Source: an uncultured Bacteroides sp. (GTDB lineage Bacteria; Bacteroidota; Bacteroidia; Bacteroidales; Bacteroidaceae). From it: a DNA stretch of 64,000 nucleotides. Positions 53,307 through 62,675 of this stretch are shown here, one piece after another. Both the position numbers and the translations under genes were made by a program. The notes below the pieces were generated by a model, which ran no database searches, was not told where the DNA came from, and worked only from the letters and a program-made list of their open reading frames with translations. Positions within the stretch are counted from its first letter, which is position 1. The number at the start of each line of letters is the position of its first letter. The stretch spans positions 22,692-86,691 of the forward strand of contig UQPQ01000004.1 in assembly GCA_900542985.1 (NCBI GenBank). The letters run 5' to 3'.

Positions 53307-55250
53307 ATGATTTCAATAGAAGGACTGAAAGTTGAGTTTGGAGTGACACCTTTGTTTGAGGATGTCTCGTTTGTGATTAATAAGAAAGACCGTATTGCGC
53401 TAGTTGGAAAGAATGGTGCCGGAAAGTCGACTATGCTGAAAATTCTGGCAGGTCTCCAGCAGCCTACCGAGGGGGTAGTAGCCGTACAGCGTGGAGTGAC
53501 TATCGGTTATTTGCCACAGGTAATGATTCTGAGTGATACGCGTACGGTGATGGCTGAGGCCGAGATGGCTTTTGAGCATATATTCGAATTGCAGGATCGT
53601 ATTGCGCGTATGAACCAGGAGTTGGCAGATCGTACCGATTACGATTCGGAAAGTTATCATGAGTTGATAGAACGTTTTACACACGATAATGAACGCTTCC
53701 TGATGATGGGAGGAACCAATTATAAGGCTGAGATAGAACGTACACTGACTGGGCTTGGTTTCAGCCGGAGCGATTTCGACCGTCCTACTTCCGAGTTCAG
53801 TGGCGGATGGCGTATGCGTATCGAGTTGGCGAAGCTGTTGTTGCGTCGTCCGGATGTATTGTTGCTCGACGAGCCTACCAACCACCTCGATATTGAAAGT
53901 ATCCAGTGGCTGGAGAATTTCCTCAAAGTCAGTCCGGGTGCAGTCGTGCTGGTAAGTCACGACCGTGCTTTCATCAACAATGTCACTAACCGCACAATTG
54001 AGATTTCCTGCGGACATATCTACGATTACAAGGTTGCATACGACGAGTTTGTGGTGTTGCGCAAGGAACGTCGCGAGCAGCAGCTCCGTGCGTACGAGAA
54101 TCAGCAGAAAGAAATAAAAGATACAGAAGACTTTATCGAACGTTTCCGCTATAAGGCTACCAAAGCTGTGCAGGTACAGAGCCGCATCAAGCAGCTGGAA
54201 AAGATTGTGCCGATTGAAATCGACGAAGAAGATACTTCTTCGCTTCGTCTGAAGTTTGCACCGGCCATGCGTTCGGGAAACTATCCGGTGATTTGTGAAG
54301 GAGTGAAAAAGGCTTATGGCGACCACGTAGTATTCCACGATGTCACACTGACTATCAACCGTGGTGAAAAAGTAGCGTTTGTAGGAAAGAACGGTGAAGG
54401 TAAGTCTACCCTTGTCAAGTGCATCATGGATCAGATTCCGTATGAAGGAAAACTGGTGATAGGTCATAACGTACAGATTGGCTATTTTGCACAGAATCAG
54501 GCACAGCTTTTGGACGAAAACCTTACTGTATTCGATACTATAGACCGTGTGGCCAAAGGAGATATTCGTCTGAAAATTCGTGATATACTGGGGGCTTTCA
54601 TGTTTGGAGGAGAAGCTTCCGAAAAGAAAGTCAAGGTGCTTTCCGGTGGAGAACGCAGCCGTCTGGCTATGATTAAACTGCTGCTTGAGCCGGTGAACTT
54701 CCTTATTCTGGACGAACCGACTAATCACCTTGATATGCGTTCAAAGGATGTGTTGAAAGAGGCTATCCGCGAATTTGATGGTACGGTGATTGTAGTTTCA
54801 CACGACCGTGAGTTCTTGGACGGACTGGTCACCAAAGTCTACGAATTTGGTGGGGGAGTCGTGAAGGAGCACATCGGTGGTATTTACGATTTTCTGCAGA
54901 AAAAGAAGATGGAGAGCCTGAACGAACTGCAGCTTTCCCAGTCGCCTACGGTGGCATCCAAGAAAGAAGAAACTGTACAGGCCAGCGAAAACAAGCTTTC
55001 TTATGAAGCGCAGAAAGAGCTGAATAAAAAGCTCCGCAAGGTAGAAAAACAGATTGCCGACTGTGAGAATCGTATAGAAAAACTGGAATCGCAAGTGGCA
55101 GAACTGGAATTAAAGATGGCTACACCCGAAGGTGCTTCGGATATGAAACTTTACGAACAGCATCAGCAGCTGAAACAGCAGATTTCTGAGGCGGAAGAAG
55201 AGTGGGAGGCAGCCTTGATGGAGCAGGAAAGCCTCACTGTAAAAGAATAA
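53307..55250 (+). CDS. ABC-F family ATPase (EttA/Uup-like)
   Basis: The protein has 647 residues from the ATG at 53307; an upstream TTG at 53298 is a possible start. Two ATP-binding cassettes: Walker A LVGKNGAGKSTMLKILAGL (first) and FVGKNGEGKSTLVKCIM (second), signatures SEFSGGWRMR and KVLSGGERSR, and LLLDEPTNHLD / LILDEPTNHLD. The linker of about 80 residues carries RYKATKAVQVQSRIKQLEK, the part that reaches the ribosomal P/E site in this family. There is no membrane domain. A C-terminal coiled coil (LNKKLRKVEKQIADCENRIE) fits Uup-like members. It probably acts on stalled ribosomes or DNA. Confidence 0.92.
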   Translation: MISIEGLKVEFGVTPLFEDVSFVINKKDRIALVGKNGAGKSTMLKILAGLQQPTEGVVAVQRGVTIGYLPQVMILSDTRTVMAEAEMAFEHIFELQDRIARMNQELADRTDYDSESYHELIERFTHDNERFLMMGGTNYKAEIERTLTGLGFSRSDFDRPTSEFSGGWRMRIELAKLLLRRPDVLLLDEPTNHLDIESIQWLENFLKVSPGAVVLVSHDRAFINNVTNRTIEISCGHIYDYKVAYDEFVVLRKERREQQLRAYENQQKEIKDTEDFIERFRYKATKAVQVQSRIKQLEKIVPIEIDEEDTSSLRLKFAPAMRSGNYPVICEGVKKAYGDHVVFHDVTLTINRGEKVAFVGKNGEGKSTLVKCIMDQIPYEGKLVIGHNVQIGYFAQNQAQLLDENLTVFDTIDRVAKGDIRLKIRDILGAFMFGGEASEKKVKVLSGGERSRLAMIKLLLEPVNFLILDEPTNHLDMRSKDVLKEAIREFDGTVIVVSHDREFLDGLVTKVYEFGGGVVKEHIGGIYDFLQKKKMESLNELQLSQSPTVASKKEETVQASENKLSYEAQKELNKKLRKVEKQIADCENRIEKLESQVAELELKMATPEGASDMKLYEQHQQLKQQISEAEEEWEAALMEQESLTVKE

Positions 55251-55279
55251 ATTACTTACTGTTTTAATAATATTGAAGT

Positions 55280-57316
55280 ATGAAAACAAAACATTGTGTA
55301 GCCGTTGCAGCGTTTGCTCTTACTGCAATGGCAAGTTGTACAGGCCAGAAAGGAGTACAGAGTACTTCGGGTATTGATCTGGCAAATATGGACACAACGG
55401 TAGCTCCTGGACAGGACTTCTTCCGTTATGCTTGTGGTGGATGGAATGACGCACATCCGCTGACTGCAGAGTATTCGCGCTATGGCACTTTCGACATGTT
55501 GTTCGAGAATAGTCAGAAGCAGGTACGCGAATTGATTGAAAGCTGTGCTGCACAGAAAGGAACTCCCGGAAGCAAGGAACAGAAGATAGGAGATTTATAT
55601 ACTTTGGCTATGGACAGTGTGAAACTGAACAACGACGGGGTTACTCCTATTAAGGCTCAGTTGGAAGAAATAGCTGCTATCACAGATAAAAGTCAGATTG
55701 TACCGATGATGGTAAAACTGGCAAATTGTGGTGTGGGTACTTATTTTAGCAGTTATGTGTATGCCGATCCTAAGAATAGTACTGTAAATATTTTCCAGAT
55801 TGCTCAGGGAGGTATCAACTTGGGTGAAAAAGAATATTATCTGGATCAGGATTCTGTGACAGTCAATATCCGCGAAAATTATAAACAATACATCTGTAAG
55901 TTGTTCCGTCTGGCTGGCTTTACAGAGGCCGAAGCACAGCAGAAAATGAATGATGTGTTGGAAATAGAGACTGCCATTGCACAGGCATCGTTCAGTGCAG
56001 TAGAACGTCGTGATCCGGAAGCCAACTATCATAAGATGAGTTATGCGGACTTGAAGAAAAACATTCCGGGGGTAGACTGGGATGCTTGTCTGAAAGGATT
56101 GGGAATACAGGAAGTGAAAGAACTGAACGTAGAACGTTTGGAACCGATTCAGAAAGTAGGTGATTTGATGAATACATTGCCTGTATCTAAACATATCTCT
56201 TACTTGCAGTATAATTTGATTGATGCAGCAGCTTCTTATCTGAGCGATGACTTTGTAGCTGCTCGTTTCGATTTCTATGGTAAGGTATTGTCTGGACGTC
56301 AGGTAAATCAGCCTCGCTGGAAACGTGCGGTCAACTCTGTAAACGGAATGTTGGGTGAGTTGGTAGGACAGATGTATGTAGAGAAGTATTTCCCTGCTGC
56401 CGCAAAAGAACGTATGTTGAAGCTGGTGAAGAATTTACAGGTAGCTTTGGGTGAACGTATCCAGGCACAGGAATGGATGAGCGACAGTACTAAAGTGAGA
56501 GCACAGGAAAAACTGAATGCTTTCCATGTAAAAATCGGTTATCCGGACAAATGGAAGGATTATTCTGCTTTGAAGGTGGAAAAAGATTCTTATTGGGCTA
56601 ACGTGTGTCGTGCAGCTAAATGGGGATTGGATGATATGTTGAGCCGTATCGGCAAACCGGTAGATAAGGATGAATGGCTGATGACTCCTCAGACTGTCAA
56701 TGCATACTACAATCCGTCTACAAACGAAATTTGTTTCCCGGCTGCTATTCTGCAATATCCGTTCTTCGATATGAATGCAGATGATGCTTGTAACTATGGA
56801 GCTATCGGTGTAGTAATCGGACATGAAATGACTCACGGATTCGATGACCAGGGACGTCAGTTCGATAAAGATGGTAACTTGAAAGACTGGTGGGCAGAAG
56901 GCGATGCAGAACGCTTTACAGAACGTGCAAAAGTAATGGTAGACTTCTTCAACAAGATTGAAGTATTGCCGGGATTGTATGCAAACGGTGCACTGACACT
57001 GGGTGAAAATATTGCCGATCACGGTGGTTTGAAGATTGCATACGCTGCGTTGCAGCATGCCATGAAGGAATCTCCTCTGGGTGTTGAAAATGGCTTTACT
57101 CCAGAACAACGTTTCTTCCTGTCGTATGCACTGGTATGGGCTGGCAATATTCGTGACGAACAGATTCGTGTTTATACTAAATCGGATCCTCACTCATTGG
57201 CAGAATGGCGTGTAAATGGTGCTTTGCCTCATATCCAGGCATGGTACGATGCTTTCGGTATCACTCCGAACGATTCGATGTATATTGCACCTGAAAAACG
57301 TGTCAATATCTGGTAA
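55280..57316 (+). CDS. M13 family metallopeptidase lipoprotein (PepO/endothelin-converting enzyme-like)
   Basis: The 678-residue protein has a lipoprotein signal (MKTKHCVAVAAFALTAMASC), so it is anchored in the envelope facing out or into the periplasm. The zinc motif HEMTHGFDDQGRQFD (HExxH near residue 515) and ENIADHGGLKIAYAAL (third ligand Glu) mark the neprilysin-like catalytic domain. The N-terminal half is the usual M13 lid. It cuts peptides up to about 30 residues. It follows the ABC-F gene by 29 bp. Confidence 0.94.
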   Translation: MKTKHCVAVAAFALTAMASCTGQKGVQSTSGIDLANMDTTVAPGQDFFRYACGGWNDAHPLTAEYSRYGTFDMLFENSQKQVRELIESCAAQKGTPGSKEQKIGDLYTLAMDSVKLNNDGVTPIKAQLEEIAAITDKSQIVPMMVKLANCGVGTYFSSYVYADPKNSTVNIFQIAQGGINLGEKEYYLDQDSVTVNIRENYKQYICKLFRLAGFTEAEAQQKMNDVLEIETAIAQASFSAVERRDPEANYHKMSYADLKKNIPGVDWDACLKGLGIQEVKELNVERLEPIQKVGDLMNTLPVSKHISYLQYNLIDAAASYLSDDFVAARFDFYGKVLSGRQVNQPRWKRAVNSVNGMLGELVGQMYVEKYFPAAAKERMLKLVKNLQVALGERIQAQEWMSDSTKVRAQEKLNAFHVKIGYPDKWKDYSALKVEKDSYWANVCRAAKWGLDDMLSRIGKPVDKDEWLMTPQTVNAYYNPSTNEICFPAAILQYPFFDMNADDACNYGAIGVVIGHEMTHGFDDQGRQFDKDGNLKDWWAEGDAERFTERAKVMVDFFNKIEVLPGLYANGALTLGENIADHGGLKIAYAALQHAMKESPLGVENGFTPEQRFFLSYALVWAGNIRDEQIRVYTKSDPHSLAEWRVNGALPHIQAWYDAFGITPNDSMYIAPEKRVNIW

Positions 57317-57348
57317 GAAACATAACCTTTAAGGTAATTATAGAATGG

Positions 57349-57386
57349 AATGTCCTCTTGGCGAAAGTCGGGAGGACATTTTTTTT
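57349..57386 (+). terminator. Terminator after the M13 gene
   Basis: AATGTCCTC (57349-57357) pairs with GAGGACATT (57372-57380), then TTTTTT. Confidence 0.85.
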
Positions 57387-57486
57387 ATATTTTTTGAAGA
57401 GAGGCATAGGGGTTTTTAAGTAATCCTGCGTTATGTCAGTGAAAAGAAAGAAAAAAGAATCATTAACTAACTAAACACATTGAATT

Positions 57487-58110
57487 ATGAAACTGAAATT
57501 TTTCGCATTGTCTCTCTTTATGGTAGCTGGTTTTAATGTAGTAAATGCACAGAGTACTACACAAGATTTTGTCGCAAATGATAAAAAACACGATTTGAGA
57601 ATCTCTGTGAGCGATGGATTGACACAAGGGAGTGTAGATATCCTTGGTATGGGAATAGAAGAGGCTATTACTGGAACGAAGCGTTCGGACAGTAAATACA
57701 GTATGATATATGGCTTGGGCTACAGATATTCTATCAACCGTTTCAGAGTAGGTGCTGACCTGGGATTCGGAATGTCGAGCAGTAAACTTTCTATAGCAGG
57801 AGAAAAGACTCCATCGATAAAGGAGAAAGATTTGCGTTTACTTGTTCTTCCTACTGCAGAATTTGTTTACTACAAGTGTAGACTAGTGGAGTTGTATGGA
57901 ACGGCTGCAGCCGGTGTAAACTTCTCAAGACACAGTGAAACTCCGGTTGATAAAAAAACACCTGAAAAAAAGGCAAACTTCAGTACTGATTTTGCTTATC
58001 AGGTAAATCCGATAGCTGTGAGAGTGGGAAACGAACGTGTAGGAGGTTTTGTTGAAGCCGGTCTTGGAAATAAAGGATTTCTTACTGCCGGATTAAGTTT
58101 TAAGTTTTAA
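57487..58110 (+). CDS. Outer membrane beta-barrel protein, unknown function
   Basis: The 207-residue protein has a signal peptide (MKLKFFALSLFMVAGFNVVN, cut after AQ). The rest alternates polar and non-polar residues, with YGLGYRYSINRFRVGADLGF, LVLPTAEFVYYKCRLVELYG and a last strand FLTAGLSFKF ending in Phe. This suggests a small eight-strand barrel. It lies between the M13 gene and the ECF sigma set. The link to that set is only positional. Confidence 0.75.
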   Translation: MKLKFFALSLFMVAGFNVVNAQSTTQDFVANDKKHDLRISVSDGLTQGSVDILGMGIEEAITGTKRSDSKYSMIYGLGYRYSINRFRVGADLGFGMSSSKLSIAGEKTPSIKEKDLRLLVLPTAEFVYYKCRLVELYGTAAAGVNFSRHSETPVDKKTPEKKANFSTDFAYQVNPIAVRVGNERVGGFVEAGLGNKGFLTAGLSFKF

Positions 58111-58131
58111 ACCTTGCAATTTAATATCACA

Positions 58132-58186
58132 GACAGGCAAAACGGAGCTGAAGTGAATGGTATATCACAAATCCAGCTTGCCTGTC
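58132..58186. repeat. Inverted repeat between the barrel gene and the sigma gene
   Basis: GACAGGCAA (58132-58140) pairs with TTGCCTGTC (58178-58186), with AGCTG/CAGCT pairing inside. No T-run follows. It may be a terminator without a tail, or an operator upstream of the sigma gene. Confidence 0.5.
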
Positions 58187-58230
58187 ATTAAAAAATGATT
58201 CCAATCATTAGGGTTTAAATTCATAATCTG

Positions 58231-58238
58231 TATATTTG
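58231..58238 (+). promoter_or_regulatory. -7 box before the second ECF sigma gene
   Basis: TATATTTG fits TAnnTTTG, 37 bp before the ATG. The -33 box is unclear. Confidence 0.45.
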
Positions 58239-58275
58239 TAATATACATCTGATACTCACAAATAAATGTCGTCCA

Positions 58276-58839
58276 ATGAATACTGACAGAAAAGAAATTT
58301 TCAAGTCCAGGTTCAATGAACACTACACTAGACTTTGTAGTCTTGCATATGAATATGTTTCCGATGCAGACGATTCGGAGGATATAGTGCAGGAGCTTTT
58401 CATTACTATATGGGATAAGGGAAAGGATGCTCTTCCCGACAAGGAGTTTGCTGCGTATATTACTACGGCAGTGAAAAATGCATGTATTTCATTTTTGCGT
58501 AAAAAAGACTCGTGTGTGATGTCTATAGAGGAAAATCCGTCGGCTGGAGCCTGTTTATGGGATGAGGAGGCTATGGATGATGAGAAAAAAACGCCTGAGG
58601 AAATCTTGAAAGAAGCACTTTCCGTGCTTCCTCCTAAGTGTAAAGAGATATTCTTGTTATCGAAACTCAAAGGAATGAAATATAAAGAAATAGCCCAAAC
58701 GCTGTCTTTGTCCGAAAAGACAGTAGAAAATCAAATGGGAAAAGCCATTAAGTTGCTTAGAGAATTTGCAGCGACCTATATAGTTACAGTTGTAGTTTTT
58801 ATCACTTTAGTTCTATCAATCATTACCAGCCATAAATAA
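58276..58839 (+). CDS. ECF sigma factor with C-terminal membrane tail
   Basis: The 187-residue sigma factor has region 2 (RFNEHYTRLCSLAYEYVSDA, DIVQELFITIWDKGK) and region 4 (LPPKCKEIFLLSKLKGMKYK, IAQTLSLSEKTVENQMGKAI). The last 20-25 residues (TYIVTVVVFITLVLSIITSHK, hydrophobic from TYIV) form one membrane-spanning helix, so the factor may be tethered to the inner membrane. Such tails are known in some Bacteroidetes ECF factors. The FecR gene starts 2 bp after the stop. Confidence 0.9.
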   Translation: MNTDRKEIFKSRFNEHYTRLCSLAYEYVSDADDSEDIVQELFITIWDKGKDALPDKEFAAYITTAVKNACISFLRKKDSCVMSIEENPSAGACLWDEEAMDDEKKTPEEILKEALSVLPPKCKEIFLLSKLKGMKYKEIAQTLSLSEKTVENQMGKAIKLLREFAATYIVTVVVFITLVLSIITSHK

Positions 58840-58841
58840 AG

Positions 58842-59828
58842 ATGAAATATACAGAAGACTATATTAATGAATTGTTAGCTAAATATATTGCAGGAGAAAC
58901 ATTGTCCAGGCAAGAAACTGATGATATTCAAGAATGGATTGCGTCGCATACGCAAGAATACAATCGGTTGGTAAAGCTTGTTTCTCCACAGAAGCCGCCG
59001 GTTTTCAATACCGAAAAAGCTTGGGAAAGAATAGAACAGCATATAGATAGAAGTATTTCTCAGAAGGAGGAAAAGGTTTATAGCATAACCGACGGAAAGA
59101 AAAAGAGAGTAAGTATGTCTGTGTTCTATGTAGCTGCTTCAGTAATAGTTCTCATGGTTGTTTCTACGCTCTTTTTCCTGAAAAGTCAGCAGACAGAGGA
59201 AATGTGGTATGCCAATCATTCTACAGTGAAAGAGAAAATCTATCTGCCGGACAGTTCGTTTGTTATATTGTATCCGAATGCCAATGTAAGCTATAAATCC
59301 CGTGGAGATAAATATGCACGAGAGATAAAGTTAAATGGTAAGGCTTTCTTTGATGTAAGGAAAATGAACGGAAGAGCCTTCAAAGTTGAAGCAGAACGCA
59401 TTTTGGTTGAGGTATTGGGTACATCGTTTCTTGTAGATGCGGCAAACGACGGAAAAGCTGGAGTCTATGTCAAAACGGGTATTGTAAGTGTCAAGTCGGA
59501 GAACAATAAGGTCGTGATAAAAGCCAATCAGAAAGCGGAATTAGAACATAATGTCTTAAAGACTGGAAGTATTGAAAATCCATTCCAGATTTTCGAAGAA
59601 CAACCTCGTTCTCTCTCGTTTACAAATGTGGATATAGCAGATGTTACTGCAAAAATAGAGCAGGTTATCGGGTTGAAAATTGATGTAGAAAAGAAATTGC
59701 AGAATAATAAAATTACAAGTAAGATAAACTTGGATGATGTAGACGCGATTGTAGTAGAATTAGCTTTTCTGTGCGATTGTAAATATGAGGTGATTGAACC
59801 GGGAAAACATTATAAACTTTATAAATAA
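58842..59828 (+). CDS. FecR-type anti-sigma factor
   Basis: The 328-residue protein has a cytoplasmic part (about 1-85), one membrane segment (about 90-110, VFYVAASVIVLMVVSTLFFL), a periplasmic FecR domain (TVKEKIYLPDSSFVILYPNA, VEVLGTSFLVDAANDGKAGV) and a C-terminal DUF4974-like domain (SLSFTNVDIADVTAKIEQVI). It couples the receptor at 59843 to the sigma factor. It is translated right after the sigma gene. Confidence 0.92.
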   Translation: MKYTEDYINELLAKYIAGETLSRQETDDIQEWIASHTQEYNRLVKLVSPQKPPVFNTEKAWERIEQHIDRSISQKEEKVYSITDGKKKRVSMSVFYVAASVIVLMVVSTLFFLKSQQTEEMWYANHSTVKEKIYLPDSSFVILYPNANVSYKSRGDKYAREIKLNGKAFFDVRKMNGRAFKVEAERILVEVLGTSFLVDAANDGKAGVYVKTGIVSVKSENNKVVIKANQKAELEHNVLKTGSIENPFQIFEEQPRSLSFTNVDIADVTAKIEQVIGLKIDVEKKLQNNKITSKINLDDVDAIVVELAFLCDCKYEVIEPGKHYKLYK

Positions 59829-59842
59829 AAGGGATTACTGGC

Positions 59843-62425
59843 ATGATGCAAAAGCCGATACAGGTAGTATTGTTTCTGTTCGTTTTTCTGAGTATAAGCA
59901 ATGTCTGGTCTGAGTCTTTGACAAAAGACTGGAATACTGAGCTTATAAGCATGGAAAATATAGGCAATTCTATCCAAAGTTCTGATAAAAAGTTGGTAGA
60001 TGAAGTTTTGTTTGTCAGAGCTTCATCGGCTTCTGTACTCCAATGGTTCCGGTTTATAGAAAAGCAAAAAGGAGTTTCAATTTCGTACAATCCGTCTAAT
60101 GTAGATTCTGAGAAGAACTGTATCGTACCGCAATCGGCCACAATGACTATATCGCAACTTCTTTCTATTTTGTTGAAAGACTATAAATTCAGTCTTACAG
60201 AAATGCCCGGAAGAAAAATTGTGATACGTATTGATTCAAAAAACGAATATATGGTTTCGGGTATCATTTCAGATAATACAACATCTGAAAGACTATATGG
60301 AGCCATGGTTGCAATTACAGATAGTGAAGGGAAGCGGTATTATACGGTAAGTAATGAAAATGGTATCTTTTATCAGGAGCTGACAGAAGGAGCGTATAAT
60401 TTGGAGGTTTCTTATATGGGCTTTGAAAAATATTCAACTTCACTTCATCTGTATGGAGAGAAAAGTGTGAATATAAAATTAAATCCTATGCTTTTTGAGG
60501 TTGGTGAGGTGACAGTACAGTCTATGAGAAATGAAGTAGAGTTGTCGGAAATCACATCTTCAGGAATGCTTTCGTTCAATGGCAATGATTTGTTCTCGCA
60601 AATATGGATCTTGCCTGGTGTAACAGGAATCCCTACCGGAAACAATTTTATGGTGAACGGGGGAAGCTATGATGAAAATATCATTCTTCTGGATGGAGTA
60701 CCTGTATTTCATCCGGGACATATCAGTGCTCAGTTGCCGCAGTTTTGTGGAGATGCCATCAAAAACATCGTTTTTCATAATGGTTTTTTCCCAATCAGGC
60801 TGGAAGGTGGCTTATCGTCTGTTACTGAGTTTAACTTGAAAGATGGTAACAAAAACGAGCATTTGCGGATATTTTCTATCGATATGCCGGCAGCATCACT
60901 TACTTTAGAAGGGCCTTTCATAAAAAATAAGTTATCTTATCTGTTCAGTGTAAGGAGAAGCTGGATGGATTTTTTTGATCAGTTACTTTCTGAGCAAAAT
61001 AAGCAAAATCATTATTCACTGGATTTTAATGCAAAACTTTCATATTATCTTTCTCCTACCAGTTCGATAAAACTTTTGGCATATAATACGTACGATGAAT
61101 TTAGAATCCCCATATATACTGAAGAAGCTATTCCTGTGGTGAAATGGAACAATCAGATTTATAAACTATCTTATAATGGGCAGTGGGGAAAACTGGGTAA
61201 TGTAACTTCTGCTTATTATTCGGCATATTCAAGCCGTGCCAATGCCGATGTGCTTGGCTTTGGTTCGGATAACGAGGAAAGTACCGATGGGGGGTGGGAT
61301 GTCGAATTGGGAGATGAATGGAATGGCAATGAATCAGCAAATTCTGAAATTGTTGATAATGAAATAGGTACCGGAATAAAAACATTCAATCTTTCTACAG
61401 AGTTCAGTTATAGTCCGGAGAATATTTATTCTGTCCGTTTGGGGGCAAAATATACATACGAGAGGTATGAAATGGCTGCTTTTGGAGGAACTCGTCAGAA
61501 GCAGGCTGAGGCTATAAACCAATATTCGGTTTACTATGATAATTATTTAAGATTGTCTGATAAAATTTCCACTCGTGTGGGTGTACATTTTGTGGCTTAC
61601 AGTCCGGTAAATTATCGGAATTATTACAGCATACAACCTCGGTTTGCGCTGAACTATACTCCGGATAATAATAATATGCTCTATCTTAATTTTTCAAAGA
61701 TGGAACAGTTTTATCATTATATAAGTTTTAATGGATTTGCTCTTCCGACAGATTTTAGAATGCCCAGTATCGAAGGATTTAAACCGCGTTCGTCGGAACA
61801 TTATGAAGTGGGGTGGAAAAATAACTTTGCGGGAAATAAAGGAAAGATAGAAACATCTGTGTATTATAAAACAAGACGGAATCTTGTGGCCTTGGGGCCA
61901 AGTGCAGTGGTAGTGGATAATGATTGGAGTAAATATATGATAACAGGGAAGGGAGATAGTTATGGTATAAAATTCTTTCTGTATTATATGTATGACAGAT
62001 GGACGTTCCAGCAGTCTTATACATATTCCCGTAGCAGGGAATGGTTTAATGGGCTTGAACATTTGGGAAAACTTCCGTCATTGTATGATATACCTCATTA
62101 TTCGGCGAGTGCTTTGTCGTATAAGCTAAATAAATCATCAGCTTTCTCTTTAGGTTGTATTATGAAATCGGGTAGGATTCAGGTTGAGGATAATTGGCTT
62201 GAGGAAGATAAAAAAATAGGTTTTAGGACAGATCGTGGAAAATTCAATTACAGACTGGATGTGGGATATACATTCAAGAAGGAATTTGATAATAAATTAT
62301 TGGTTCTCAGATGTGGATTGTATAATGTATTAGGTAATCCTCCTGAAGAAGATATTATAGACTTCTATTCTATACATATATCTAAAAACTGTTTTCCATA
62401 TGGAAGCATAAGTTTTAAGTTTTGA
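59843..62425 (+). CDS. TonB-dependent receptor with STN-like domain
   Basis: The 860-residue protein has a signal peptide (MMQKPIQVVLFLFVFLSISN, cut near VWS). It continues with an STN-like region (about 55-135, LQWFRFIEKQKGVSISYNPS), a carboxypeptidase-regulatory-like domain (about 135-215, YMVSGIISDNTTSERLYGAM), a plug (LFSQIWILPGVTGIPTGNNF, DENIILLDGVPVFHPGHI) and the barrel, ending CFPYGSISFKF. The STN-like domain should pass a signal to FecR. A SusD-type lipoprotein does not follow; an LRR lipoprotein does. The ligand is unknown. Confidence 0.87.
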   Translation: MMQKPIQVVLFLFVFLSISNVWSESLTKDWNTELISMENIGNSIQSSDKKLVDEVLFVRASSASVLQWFRFIEKQKGVSISYNPSNVDSEKNCIVPQSATMTISQLLSILLKDYKFSLTEMPGRKIVIRIDSKNEYMVSGIISDNTTSERLYGAMVAITDSEGKRYYTVSNENGIFYQELTEGAYNLEVSYMGFEKYSTSLHLYGEKSVNIKLNPMLFEVGEVTVQSMRNEVELSEITSSGMLSFNGNDLFSQIWILPGVTGIPTGNNFMVNGGSYDENIILLDGVPVFHPGHISAQLPQFCGDAIKNIVFHNGFFPIRLEGGLSSVTEFNLKDGNKNEHLRIFSIDMPAASLTLEGPFIKNKLSYLFSVRRSWMDFFDQLLSEQNKQNHYSLDFNAKLSYYLSPTSSIKLLAYNTYDEFRIPIYTEEAIPVVKWNNQIYKLSYNGQWGKLGNVTSAYYSAYSSRANADVLGFGSDNEESTDGGWDVELGDEWNGNESANSEIVDNEIGTGIKTFNLSTEFSYSPENIYSVRLGAKYTYERYEMAAFGGTRQKQAEAINQYSVYYDNYLRLSDKISTRVGVHFVAYSPVNYRNYYSIQPRFALNYTPDNNNMLYLNFSKMEQFYHYISFNGFALPTDFRMPSIEGFKPRSSEHYEVGWKNNFAGNKGKIETSVYYKTRRNLVALGPSAVVVDNDWSKYMITGKGDSYGIKFFLYYMYDRWTFQQSYTYSRSREWFNGLEHLGKLPSLYDIPHYSASALSYKLNKSSAFSLGCIMKSGRIQVEDNWLEEDKKIGFRTDRGKFNYRLDVGYTFKKEFDNKLLVLRCGLYNVLGNPPEEDIIDFYSIHISKNCFPYGSISFKF

Positions 62426-62675
62426 ACTCCCACGCAATGCTTTATGTTTGATTTTTATTTTGTCCTTCAGATATATGGCATGATAACTGTGATATTATTT
62501 TGAAAATCATCCGTATGTGACTTGTTCTGTTGAACAATTTGTTATTGTTTTTAGTTTTAATATAAATAACTGGATCTTGACTGACTTTTGTTGGCTATTG
62601 TGTCTATAAGATAAGTATACTTCGAATCACGAATTAGAAAAGATATTATTAATACAAAAATTAAACCATGTAGTT
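62426..62675. other. Intergenic stretch before the LRR lipoprotein
   Basis: No gene is seen. It is AT-rich, with no consensus promoter pair found. The lack of a terminator after the receptor gene leaves open co-transcription with the LRR gene. Confidence 0.4.

Noticed and set aside
53400..54728. 442-codon leftward frame antisense to the ABC-F gene
   Set aside because: A shadow of a strongly conserved gene; the protein shows no domain or start signal.
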